Under the pieces are notes generated by a model. It saw nothing but the letters and a program-made list of their open reading frames with translations. It had not been told where the DNA came from and did not search any database. Positions 35,829-43,802 of a stretch of 64,000 nt of DNA are shown piece after piece; position 1 is the stretch's first letter, and the number at the start of each line of letters is the position of its first letter. The stretch spans positions 1-64,000 of the forward strand of contig JBEKGS010000010.1 of the NCBI GenBank assembly GCA_050012675.1, written 5' to 3'. The position numbers and the translations under genes are program-made. Origin of the DNA: Fen-455 sp050012675. Its GTDB lineage: Bacteria > Actinomycetota > Acidimicrobiia > Acidimicrobiales > Bog-793.

Positions 35829-37283
35829 TCAGGGCTCGGCTTGCACGGGTCCCACCTGTTCGGCCTGAGGTTCCGCCGCTCTGTCCTCGGGACGCAGCGC
35901 CGGGAACAGCAGCACCTCTTTGATGTTCGCGACATCCGCGTAAAGCATCACGAGCCGGTCGATCCCGAGGCCGAGACCGCCGGTCGGTGGCAACCCGAGC
36001 TCCAGAGCCCGCAGGTAGTCCCAGTCGACGGTCATCGCCTCGTCGTCACCGAGGGCCTTTTCCCGCTCCTGATCCTCGAAGCGGGCCCGCTGGTCATCGG
36101 GGTCCGCCAGCTCACTAAAGGCGTTGCCGATCTCGCGACCTGCGATGATGGGCTCGAACCGCTCCACATAACCGGGCTTGGACCGGTGCTGGCGCGCCAA
36201 CGGCGAGACCTCTTGGGGATAGTCGCACACGAACACCGGGCCCCAGAGCTCTGACTCGGTCGTCTTCTCGTAAATCTCGAGAATCAGCTTGCCCGGGCCG
36301 TACCAGGGCTCGAAGGGCACTGCGAGGCTGGACGCCAGGCGCCTCAGCTGCTCGGCTCCCATGGACAGGTCCACCTCGACCCCGGCGTGCTCGGCGATGA
36401 GCTCTTCGAGGGTGGCTCTCCGCCAAGGGGGCGTCAGGTCGACCTCCCTGCCCTGGTAGGTGATGGCAGTTCTGCCCAGAAGCTCTTCGGCCGTGCCGGC
36501 GACGATGTCCTCGCAGATCAGCATCATGTCGGTGTAGTCGCCGTAGGCCTGGTAGAGCTCGAGCATCGTGAACTCAGGGTTGTGGCGCGGCGACAGCCCT
36601 TCGTTGCGGAACGTCCTCCCGATCTCGAACACGCGTTCCAACCCGCCCACCACGCAGCGCTTCAGGTAGAGCTCGGTAGCGATGCGGAGGTAGACGTCGG
36701 TGTGGAGCGCGTTGTAGTGCGTGACGAACGGCCGCGCGGTCGCCCCACCGAGGATGGGGTGCAACACAGGTGTCTCGACCTCGACAAAGCCGGCCGCAGC
36801 CAGTCGACGACGTATCGAGGCGACCACCTTGGACCGCAGCAGGAATACGTCGCGCACGCCGTCGTTCGCCCACAGGTCGAGCTCACGCTGGCGATAGCGG
36901 ATGTCGGGATCGGAGACGCCGTGCCACTTGTCACCAAAGCCGCGCCGGGCTCGCGCCAAGAGCTCCCAGGACGCCACCTTGATCGACAGCTCGCCTCGTT
37001 GTGTGCGGACCACCTCGCCTGTCACACCTATCCAGTCACCGAGCGAAAGGCGGCAGAACTCTTCGAAATCGGGCGTGAGGGAAGCGAGTGCGAACAGCTG
37101 GATGGCCCCGGTCCAGTCCCGGAGCTCGGCAAATGCGAGCCTCCCCTGGGGTCGCGAGCGCATGATGCGCCCGGCGGCGGCCACCGTCACACCCGACTCC
37201 TCGCCAGTTTCGAGGTGGGCAAACGAGCGGGCGGCGTCACCTGCACCCGACGTCGTCTCGAAACGGTACCCAATCTCCTTCAC
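35829..37283 (-). CDS. lysS: Lysyl-tRNA synthetase, class II
   Basis: The 484-residue enzyme charges tRNA-Lys. It has an N-terminal OB-fold anticodon-binding domain (about residues 20-130, AAAGRIMRSRPQGRLAF) and a class II core. Motif 2 is FEIGRTFRNEGLSPRHNPEF and motif 3 is GLGLGIDRLVMLYAD. The GTG at 37283 overlaps the coaX stop as GTGA and has GGGAGAG upstream. The longer frame adds 59 residues that are the coaX gene in another frame. A short acidic, glutamine-rich tail ends the protein. Confidence 0.96.
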   Translation of the reverse strand: MKEIGYRFETTSGAGDAARSFAHLETGEESGVTVAAAGRIMRSRPQGRLAFAELRDWTGAIQLFALASLTPDFEEFCRLSLGDWIGVTGEVVRTQRGELSIKVASWELLARARRGFGDKWHGVSDPDIRYRQRELDLWANDGVRDVFLLRSKVVASIRRRLAAAGFVEVETPVLHPILGGATARPFVTHYNALHTDVYLRIATELYLKRCVVGGLERVFEIGRTFRNEGLSPRHNPEFTMLELYQAYGDYTDMMLICEDIVAGTAEELLGRTAITYQGREVDLTPPWRRATLEELIAEHAGVEVDLSMGAEQLRRLASSLAVPFEPWYGPGKLILEIYEKTTESELWGPVFVCDYPQEVSPLARQHRSKPGYVERFEPIIAGREIGNAFSELADPDDQRARFEDQEREKALGDDEAMTVDWDYLRALELGLPPTGGLGLGIDRLVMLYADVANIKEVLLFPALRPEDRAAEPQAEQVGPVQAEP

Positions 37284-38176
37284 GTCTCTCTCCCACTCCC
37301 GTCGTGCACCATGTTGCGCTCGAAGACAAGGCGGAGCCCGTGCAAAGTGAGCCAGGGCTCGTGGTGCTGGATCATCTCCGACAGGGGCGTCACGAGCCCG
37401 GCGAGCCCACCGGTCGCGATGATGGCAGAGGGCCCGAGCTCGTCTGCTATGCGCCGGCACATTGCATCGACGAGACCTGTGTACCCGTAGATGGCGCCGG
37501 ATTGGATCGACTCCACGGTCGACTTGCCTATTACGCTGCGAGGCTCAACGAGCTCAACACGGCGCAGCGCCGCGGCATGTTCGAAAAGCGCTTCCATGCT
37601 GATCGCGATACCGGGGGTTATCGCGCCGCCCAGGTACTCTCCGCCCGGCGAAATGGCGTCGAACGTCGTGGCGGTGCCCAGGTCGACCACAATTGCCGGA
37701 CCGCCGTACAGGTCTATGGCCCCGACAGCGTTGGCGACGCGGTCCGCTCCTACGTCCTTCGGATTGTCGTACAGGATCGGCATCCCGGTGCGGATCCCCG
37801 GCTCGACGACGACCAGTGGGACGTCGAACCAGACATGGGCCATCTCCCGGATAGCGGAAGTCACTTCCGGCACCGAGGAGGACACGACCATGCCTAGAAC
37901 ACCTCCGTCGGGAGGCGCTTTGAACTCGAGCCCGACCAGACGGAGCAGTTCGGTGATGAGGAGTGCGTACTCATCCGCAGTGCGTTCGACAATCGTTGCA
38001 AGACGCCAATGGTGCAACAGGCCCGCCAATTCACCTGGAGCGCCTGCCGCCGGGACGCGTGGACGAGGCGCGGACATCGGTTCGCGGCCTACATGACTGT
38101 TTGGTCCCGGACCACCGTGCGCCTCGAACAGTCCGATCACGGTCTGGGTGTTTCCCACGTCTAGAGCGAGCAGCAT
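37280..38176 (-). CDS. coaX: Type III pantothenate kinase
   Basis: CoaX phosphorylates pantothenate in the first step of coenzyme A synthesis. The 298-residue ASKHA-fold protein has the phosphate loop LLALDVGNTQTVIGLF at the start, NPKDVGADRVANAVGA, and IVVDLGTATTFDAISPGG. A proline/glycine-rich stretch of about 30 residues after the first strand (from HGGPGPNSH) is not in typical CoaX and may be a surface loop. The ATG is preferred to a GTG one codon earlier because GAGG lies close ahead. It is coupled to lysS; panC is 13 kb away here. Confidence 0.93.
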   Translation of the reverse strand: MLLALDVGNTQTVIGLFEAHGGPGPNSHVGREPMSAPRPRVPAAGAPGELAGLLHHWRLATIVERTADEYALLITELLRLVGLEFKAPPDGGVLGMVVSSSVPEVTSAIREMAHVWFDVPLVVVEPGIRTGMPILYDNPKDVGADRVANAVGAIDLYGGPAIVVDLGTATTFDAISPGGEYLGGAITPGIAISMEALFEHAAALRRVELVEPRSVIGKSTVESIQSGAIYGYTGLVDAMCRRIADELGPSAIIATGGLAGLVTPLSEMIQHHEPWLTLHGLRLVFERNMVHDGSGRET

Positions 38177-38317
38177 CACGCCTCTGTCTAGCTCATCACG
38201 GGTGCGGTCACCCCGATGACCGCGAAGGCCCGGCGAGGCCGGACGCCGTATGGTTGCATGAAAATGAGGTCCTTGACTCGAACCGACAACTCCTGCGTCC
38301 CAGGCTAGACAGCGGCC

Positions 38318-39451
38318 GTGACCTCCACGCTCTCTCGAGGCGACGTCCGGCTCCTTTCCGCCGGCGCGCTCTTGACAGCTGCGTCCGCCGTCACCCGGTA
38401 CGTGCCCACAGGACGCGTCGCCCCGTTCGTCATTTCCGCCTTGGCCCTCGGGCTCCTCGCCGCCATCGTCGGCCGTAGTGTCGACCGGCTCGGAGACCGT
38501 CTCGGATCGGGGATGACCGGCGTCGTCCAGTCAGGCCTCGGCAATCTTCCGGAGCTCTTCTTCGGGATCTTCGCGCTCCGGGCGGGTCTGGTCGGAGTCG
38601 TCCAGGCCGCACTCGTCGGTTCGATCCTGGCCAACGTGCTGCTCGTGCTGGGCCTGGCGTTCATCGTCGGCGGCGCGAGGCACGGCACGCAACACTTCCC
38701 CGCTGAAAGCGCACGCACGATCGTCGTCCTTTTGGTACTTGCCGTCTCGGTCCTCATGATCCCGACTCTGGGTGTGCATCTCGACCTCGCCGTCCGGCGT
38801 CACGAGATCGCCCTTTCCGATGTCGCCGCCGTGGTGCTGCTGATCGTCTTCGTACTCTCCGCTCCGGGATCGGTGCGCCGGCAAGCGCAACCGTCCCCGG
38901 ACCGTCTCACAGGGGCGACCGAGGCGGGAACACAGGCGACGAGCGCGAGCCACGATGGGCAGAGCGACGAGGCCGGTGACACGACCGGCCACTGGTCCGT
39001 CCCGCTCGTGGTCGTGTTGCTGCTCGCCTCGAGCCTCGCCGCGGCTTTCGTGTCGGACTGGTTCGTAGCCGCTCTCAGCCCTGCACTCTCGGCCCTCCAC
39101 ATGTCAGAGGCGTTCGCGGGGCTTGTCGTCGTGGCGATCGCCGGCAACGCGGTCGAAAATGTCGTCGGCGTACAGCTCGCCGCCCGCAATCGCAGCGACT
39201 ACGCGCTCTCGGTCATCCTGCAGAGCCCTGTGCAGATCGCGCTAGTGCTCATTCCCGCCTTGGTGCTCCTCTCAGCAGTCATAGGCGGTGCCCAGCTCAC
39301 CTTGGTGCTGTCGCCGCTGCTCGGCGTCGTCCTGGCTCTGACGACACTGATAGCGGCTTTCGTAGTGCTGGACGGGGAGTCGACCTGGCTCGAGGGTGCA
39401 TGCCTCGTGGGTCTTTACGTGGTCATCGCCGCATCGTTCTGGTGGGGATGA
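38318..39451 (+). CDS. Calcium/cation:proton antiporter (CaCA family)
   Basis: The 377-residue protein has about ten or eleven membrane helices in two inverted halves, each carrying the CaCA alpha-repeat. The first is GLGNLPELFFGIFALRAG with SILANVLLVLG; the second is VVAIAGNAVENVVGVQLA with acidic and asparagine residues for cation binding. This matches ChaA/CaxA-type Ca2+/H+ exchangers. A polar cytoplasmic loop of about 60 residues separates the halves. The GTG has TAGACA six bases upstream, a near-match to the leaderless pattern. It begins the block that departs from the conserved housekeeping order. Confidence 0.87.
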   Translation: MTSTLSRGDVRLLSAGALLTAASAVTRYVPTGRVAPFVISALALGLLAAIVGRSVDRLGDRLGSGMTGVVQSGLGNLPELFFGIFALRAGLVGVVQAALVGSILANVLLVLGLAFIVGGARHGTQHFPAESARTIVVLLVLAVSVLMIPTLGVHLDLAVRRHEIALSDVAAVVLLIVFVLSAPGSVRRQAQPSPDRLTGATEAGTQATSASHDGQSDEAGDTTGHWSVPLVVVLLLASSLAAAFVSDWFVAALSPALSALHMSEAFAGLVVVAIAGNAVENVVGVQLAARNRSDYALSVILQSPVQIALVLIPALVLLSAVIGGAQLTLVLSPLLGVVLALTTLIAAFVVLDGESTWLEGACLVGLYVVIAASFWWG

Positions 39452-39674
39452 CGCGGCGCGTCGGAGTCAGCGGAATTGGCAGCGGCCCGCCTCAGGGTCG
39501 TTAACGGCCCGGTCTGGCAGCAGGGAAAGAGCCAAAAACGGCAATCGACCTCGCATTACCTGCTTGCCCAACTTGCCCAGGCGAAGTTCTCCTAAGGTTC
39601 CAGCGCCACGCGGCCGATTCAATATGTGACGATTATTCACGATCGAGTGTTGATGATCTGACAAGGAAGGCCTC

Positions 39675-40259
39675 ATGAGACAAACCCAGGGGTTCCGTGC
39701 GCGGCGCCTCGGATTCGAGGAGGCTGGTGGGGAAGGCTTTACGCTCATCGAGCTGCTCGTCGTCCTTCTCATCATCGGAATCCTGCTCGCGATCGCGATC
39801 CCGACTTTCCTATCGGTGACCAAGACGGCCAACAACACCGCCGCGCAGGCCAACTTGCAGACAGCCCTGACCGGCGCGGACACCTTCTACACAGCCAACA
39901 ACCAGACCTACAGCAATCTGATGGGTGGGTCAGCCTCGGGCGTGTCGACGATCACGGCCATAGACACGGGCTTGACCTACACGAGCACCGCCGCGTCCAC
40001 TAAGTCGAACGTCGTCTCCGTCTACTACAGCGGCTCCACAGGGCTCTTGGTGATGGCGGCCTACTCTCCTGGCACCAAGGACTGTTGGATCGTCCAGGAC
40101 CAAAAAGCCACGTTGGCTGGGGCCAAGAACGGCCAGGCCACCCTCGCCGCGGGCACCTATTACGGAGTAGCCAAGAACGGAGCCATAACGTGCCAGGCTG
40201 GTGCCTCGATGACCGCAGCCAGCATCACCTGGTCGTCGACCGGCTTCCCGCACGGCTGA
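39675..40259 (+). CDS. Type IV pilin-like protein
   Basis: The 194-residue protein has a type III prepilin signal: a charged leader ending EEAGGEG, then the cleavage site G21/F22 followed by FTLIELLVVLLIIGILLAIA. This gives the glutamate at mature position 5 and the N-terminal assembly helix. The globular domain ends with two cysteines (KDCWIV and AITCQAG) that could form the pilin disulfide loop. The ATG follows AAGGAAGG. No prepilin peptidase, PilB/C/M or second pilin is adjacent, so it is an orphan locus. The 223 bases upstream contain no recognisable riboswitch. Confidence 0.88.
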   Translation: MRQTQGFRARRLGFEEAGGEGFTLIELLVVLLIIGILLAIAIPTFLSVTKTANNTAAQANLQTALTGADTFYTANNQTYSNLMGGSASGVSTITAIDTGLTYTSTAASTKSNVVSVYYSGSTGLLVMAAYSPGTKDCWIVQDQKATLAGAKNGQATLAAGTYYGVAKNGAITCQAGASMTAASITWSSTGFPHG

Positions 40260-40467
40260 TGTCGCGGCTCGTCTGACCACGCTCGGCGCCGCGGCCCCGC
40301 TTCTCAGCGATGACCGCTCGCGGCCACGCCTTTTCACAGGTCGCGCCCAAGTCCTGCCAAGACGCCGTCAACACGGTTGCCGGCCCGGAGAACCCATTCC
40401 CGTCAGGTTCTGCCACCGGTCGGTGTCGTGGCCGAAAGCTGAGAACCGCGCCACTAGAACTGCTGCC

Positions 40468-41196
40468 ATGGATTCTCCTTCTTGGTCACAGCTCGCAGAC
40501 GCGCTCACCGCGTCACTGGACTTGACGACACCACCGATCGCGATCACCTTCGGCGCCGGGCCACCCCCGGGCATCGACGCCTACGAGGGCCCCAAGCCGC
40601 CGCCCGCGCCGGACGGGAGGACAGGACCGGTGCCGGCTGGGTGCGTCTTTTGGACCAAGGCAATCGACCGGACCTTTTCCACGGTTGCCAGTGACCACGC
40701 CAATTGCAGTGTGGGCACCTTGGTCCACGGCTTCGCGGGTCTAGACGAGCTGGCCGGCAACTCCGATGTGGCCGCACTGGTGGAATCGGGCTGGGTCAGT
40801 GTCGAGCAGATCCCGGATATCCCGGCGGTGCGCGAACGCCCGGGGTCGGTGACCTACGGGCCGCTAGCTGAGACCCCGCTCGCGCCCGATGTCGTCCTCA
40901 TCCGCGTCAATGCCGGTCAGCTAATGCTCCTGGCCGAAGCGGTGCCGGGACTGCAGATCGGCGGCAAGCCGCAGTGCCGCGTCATCGCTCTCGCCAAGGA
41001 ACACGGTGAGTTGGCAGCCAGTCTCGGCTGCACGCTCAGCCGGTCCCGAACCGGCTTGCCGGGCGTCGAGATGACCTGCGCCATCCCCGCATTCCGCCTT
41101 GCTGAAGTGGTGCGCAGCGTCGAGGCCACGGCGCGCATCGACGCCGTCGCCGAGTCCTATGCAGCCTCGGACATCCGCCGTTTCGTCGAGACCTGA
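40468..41196 (+). CDS. DUF169 domain protein
   Basis: From the ATG at 40468 the protein has 242 residues and matches the DUF169 pattern: TTPPIAITFGAGPPPG near the start, the cysteine block PAGCVFWTKAI, and DHANCSVGTLVHGF. GKPQCRVIALA and a further VEMTCAIPAFRLAE follow. The recurring cysteines suggest metal or cofactor binding, but no function is established. TAGAAC lies seven bases before the ATG, near the leaderless pattern. It precedes the convergent NfuA-like gene and, beyond that, a B12/radical SAM gene. Confidence 0.78.
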   Translation: MDSPSWSQLADALTASLDLTTPPIAITFGAGPPPGIDAYEGPKPPPAPDGRTGPVPAGCVFWTKAIDRTFSTVASDHANCSVGTLVHGFAGLDELAGNSDVAALVESGWVSVEQIPDIPAVRERPGSVTYGPLAETPLAPDVVLIRVNAGQLMLLAEAVPGLQIGGKPQCRVIALAKEHGELAASLGCTLSRSRTGLPGVEMTCAIPAFRLAEVVRSVEATARIDAVAESYAASDIRRFVET

Positions 41197-41230
41197 GTCG
41201 AGGCGGCACGAAGACCCGACCGCCGAGTGC

Positions 41231-41893
41231 CTATTTCTTGGCGGCCTCGTAATAGGGGTTGGTCCCTGACGCGTGGTCGGTCACGTCGACGATGTTGACG
41301 ATCTCGGGCACGCTCTCACGGATTGCCACCTCGATGCCCTGGCTCAGCGTCACAGCTGCCAGGCCACAGCCTGCGCAGCCACCTGACAGACGCAGGTAGG
41401 CGGTGTCATCCTCGACCGCCACGAGGTCCGCACGCCCGCCGTGTGCCGCGATGGCAGGGTTGATCTGCTCATCCAGAACCTGGAGGAGCCGCTGAGCGAC
41501 ATCTCCGCTCAGGTCCGGCGGCGGCCCGGTCATCGCCGGGCTCCTCTGAGCAGGAGGTGGCCGGTTCGGGTTCCTTATGACCATCCCGCCGCCGTCCTCG
41601 GCCGCGCTCAGGTCCAGAACCGAGCCACGTATCCGGTCGAGGCTCTGGCCGGGCACTATCAAGGTGAGGGCGTCCAGCTGGTCGATCCAGTCGCCTGGCG
41701 CCGCATCCGAGGTGGGCTGGAAGTACATGTCATATGTGTAGACGTCGTCGTGCGCGCCGCTGATCTCCACGCACAGGGCGAGCGACTCGGGGGCGTTCTC
41801 GGCCTCCCTCAAGGCGAGGATCTCCGAAAGGGCCGGAGCCGTGAGACGAAGGACCGGGACGCCGTCACTACCGCTGCTGCCGCTGTCGCTCAT
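41231..41893 (-). CDS. NfuA-like iron-sulfur carrier protein
   Basis: The 220-residue protein pairs a degenerate A-type (IscA/HesB) domain lacking the three cluster cysteines (about residues 15-105, ending GGGMVIRNPNRP) with a C-terminal NifU domain. The NifU domain carries the cluster-binding CxxC in LSGGCAGCGLAAVTLSQGIE. This is the NfuA layout, used to carry and deliver [4Fe-4S] clusters to client enzymes. The ATG at 41893 has GAGG seven bases upstream. It is divergent from a radical SAM protein, a plausible client that needs such a cluster. Confidence 0.87.
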   Translation of the reverse strand: MSDSGSSGSDGVPVLRLTAPALSEILALREAENAPESLALCVEISGAHDDVYTYDMYFQPTSDAAPGDWIDQLDALTLIVPGQSLDRIRGSVLDLSAAEDGGGMVIRNPNRPPPAQRSPAMTGPPPDLSGDVAQRLLQVLDEQINPAIAAHGGRADLVAVEDDTAYLRLSGGCAGCGLAAVTLSQGIEVAIRESVPEIVNIVDVTDHASGTNPYYEAAKK

Positions 41894-41993
41894 CACTCGT
41901 CCTCAATGGAAGGGGCCTGTCTCATGTTAAGGCGGTCGCTCGTCCAAGCGGTCCCCGGACGGCCCGCGGTCGCTGTGGCTATAGCGTTCCAGC

Positions 41994-43514
41994 GTGCGCG
42001 TCCTTCTCGTTTCCACCTACGAGCTGGGACACCAGCCCGTGCACGTAGCCTCGCCAGCTGCGGCTCTTCGGGCTGGCGGTCACGATGTGCGCGCTATCGA
42101 CGTGTCCGTCGAACCGTGGGACCCCGCTCTTGTTGACTGGGCCGAAGCAGTTGCATTCTCGGTCCCGATGCACACCGCGATGAGGATGGCCGTGGCGCTC
42201 GCGGCTTCTGTGCGGGCTTCGCACCCTGAGCTCCCGATCTGCCTTTACGGCCTTTACGCCGCCATGAGCCGCGACGTGACTGGCGCCCGCACAGCCGACC
42301 GGGTGATCGTCGGGGAGTACGAGCCCGCCCTGCTCGCCTGGGCCAACGGCGACGCCACGCCCGCCGCGCGGGACTACGCGGGCGACGTCGTGGTTCACCT
42401 GGGCCGCAGCGGTTTCGTCACGCCGGCACGCGATCTGCTGCCACCGCTGGAGCAATACGCGCGCCTCGTGCTGGGAGACGAGACCCGGCTGGCGGGCGCA
42501 GTTGAGGCCAGCCACGGCTGCTCGCACCGTTGCCGGCACTGCCCTCTGCCGGTCGTATACGACGGGCGCTTGCGCGTCGTGCCCGAAAATGTGGTCCTAA
42601 GCGACGTGTCCCAGCTCGTGGCGATGGGCGCACGGCACGTCAGCTTTGCCGACCCCGACTTCCTCAACGGACCCCGACATGCCGTGCGCGTCGCCCAGGC
42701 AGTCCACTCTTGTTTCCCGGACCTGAGCTTTGACTGCACGACCAAGGTCGAGCACATCTTGGCCCACGAGGATCTGTGGGCGGGTTTGGCAAGAGCGGGC
42801 TGTCTCTTTGTCGTGTCGGCGTTCGAGTCAGTCGACGACACGACTCTGCGCATCTTGGACAAAGGGCACACAGCGGCTGAGGAGAGCGCGGCGGTGAGCT
42901 TGCTGCGAGGCCACGGGATCGAGATCAGGCCTTCATGGCTGCCGTTCACACCCTGGGCGAGAGCGGCCGAGGTCCGTGCCATGCTCGAGTTCGTCGTCGC
43001 CCATGATCTTGTGGCCAACGTCGACGCCGTCCAGTACACGATCCGGCTCCTGATCCCGGAGGGCTCCCTCCTGGCGTCGGCGCCGGAGGTCACCTCGCAG
43101 CTCGAACACTACGACGATGCCTTGCTGAGCTGGATCTGGACGGCCGCGGAGTCAGGCCTCGACGACCTCCAGCAAGAGCTGGCGGCATTAGTGGAAACAG
43201 CCGCAACGACGCCGGTCGCGACCGAGGAGGTGTTCACGGAGGTCGATGCCCGCGTGCGCGCCTACGAGTCTCTTCACGGCACGCGCTCAAGAACGACGAG
43301 CACGCGCCGCGCCAGCAAATCCGCCGGCCCCACAGGTCCGAGGCCGCGGCTGAGCGAACCATGGTTCTGCTGCAGCGAGCCCACTTCGAGCCAGAGGCAG
43401 GCAGTCGGCGTTGCCGGAAGCCAAGAACCATCGGAATGCCGACCGGCGGACAGACCAGCCGCGAGCGCGCTCGCCTCGGGTCCCCGACCGCGGGAGAGCG
43501 CCGAAGCTAGCTGA
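41994..43514 (+). CDS. B12-binding-like radical SAM protein with CCSEP C-terminal tail
   Basis: The 506-residue protein has an N-terminal cobalamin-binding-like Rossmann region (about residues 1-130, MRVLLVSTYELGHQPVHVAS) and a radical SAM core with CSHRCRHC (C176, C180, C183) to bind [4Fe-4S]. Near the end, EPWFCCSEPTSS (cysteines 459-460) resembles the tail of a radical SAM family that I recall as CUAEP/CCAEP-tail proteins, where the second residue can be selenocysteine. Here both codons are TGC. A low-complexity 46-residue extension follows. The GTG has TAGCGT six bases upstream, the leaderless pattern. The substrate is unknown. An NfuA-like gene is divergent and a DUF169 gene lies beyond it. 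Confidence 0.82.
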   Translation: MRVLLVSTYELGHQPVHVASPAAALRAGGHDVRAIDVSVEPWDPALVDWAEAVAFSVPMHTAMRMAVALAASVRASHPELPICLYGLYAAMSRDVTGARTADRVIVGEYEPALLAWANGDATPAARDYAGDVVVHLGRSGFVTPARDLLPPLEQYARLVLGDETRLAGAVEASHGCSHRCRHCPLPVVYDGRLRVVPENVVLSDVSQLVAMGARHVSFADPDFLNGPRHAVRVAQAVHSCFPDLSFDCTTKVEHILAHEDLWAGLARAGCLFVVSAFESVDDTTLRILDKGHTAAEESAAVSLLRGHGIEIRPSWLPFTPWARAAEVRAMLEFVVAHDLVANVDAVQYTIRLLIPEGSLLASAPEVTSQLEHYDDALLSWIWTAAESGLDDLQQELAALVETAATTPVATEEVFTEVDARVRAYESLHGTRSRTTSTRRASKSAGPTGPRPRLSEPWFCCSEPTSSQRQAVGVAGSQEPSECRPADRPAASALASGPRPRESAEAS

Positions 43515-43730
43515 CCGGCTGCGGGTCCCGGGGGATCCAGGCACCGGGCCGTCCGCAGTGGCGCTTTCCGGGCTGGAACGGGAGCCGCCCAAGCTGGCCG
43601 CGTGAGCAGTACGCGGCGAACAAGGCTCCTCCGCGGGCCCACCGGGGCGATCTGTCGTCTGTGGCGACCGGCTGGCGCGGTTGCCGGCACAGCTGGAACT
43701 GGGAAAGAAGACCGGCAGCTGCTAGTATTT

Positions 43731-43759
43731 CTAGCGAACCTATAGAGTAAGGTTATAAT
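43731..43759 (+). promoter_or_regulatory. Promoter of the pst operon
   Basis: A perfect TATAAT (43754-43759) lies about 45 bases before the pstS start, in an AT-rich pocket. The -35 position (CTAGCG, 43731-43736) is poor, which is usual for promoters needing an activator such as PhoB/PhoP. GCTAG-TATTT-CTAGC (43721-43735) is a small inverted repeat at that position. I could not recognise a standard Pho box. Confidence 0.5.
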
Positions 43760-43802
43760 AGTGATCCCTAACGGCAACTACGACTTCTGGGGGAGAAATC
43801 CG

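Noticed and set aside
39626..39645. CRP-like site TGTGA...TCAC upstream of the pilin
   Set aside because: The arms are four to five bases with a seven-base spacer, not the six-base CRP spacing, and nothing else supports it.
39452..39674. Cyclic di-GMP (GEMM-like) riboswitch ahead of the pilin gene
   Set aside because: Pilin leaders sometimes carry one and the window has a diguanylate cyclase, but the conserved core elements could not be found by eye. A covariance-model search would decide.
43715..43760. Pho box upstream of pstS
   Set aside because: The region is AT-rich with a small inverted repeat, but no 11-base direct repeats matching known PhoB/PhoP boxes could be recognised.
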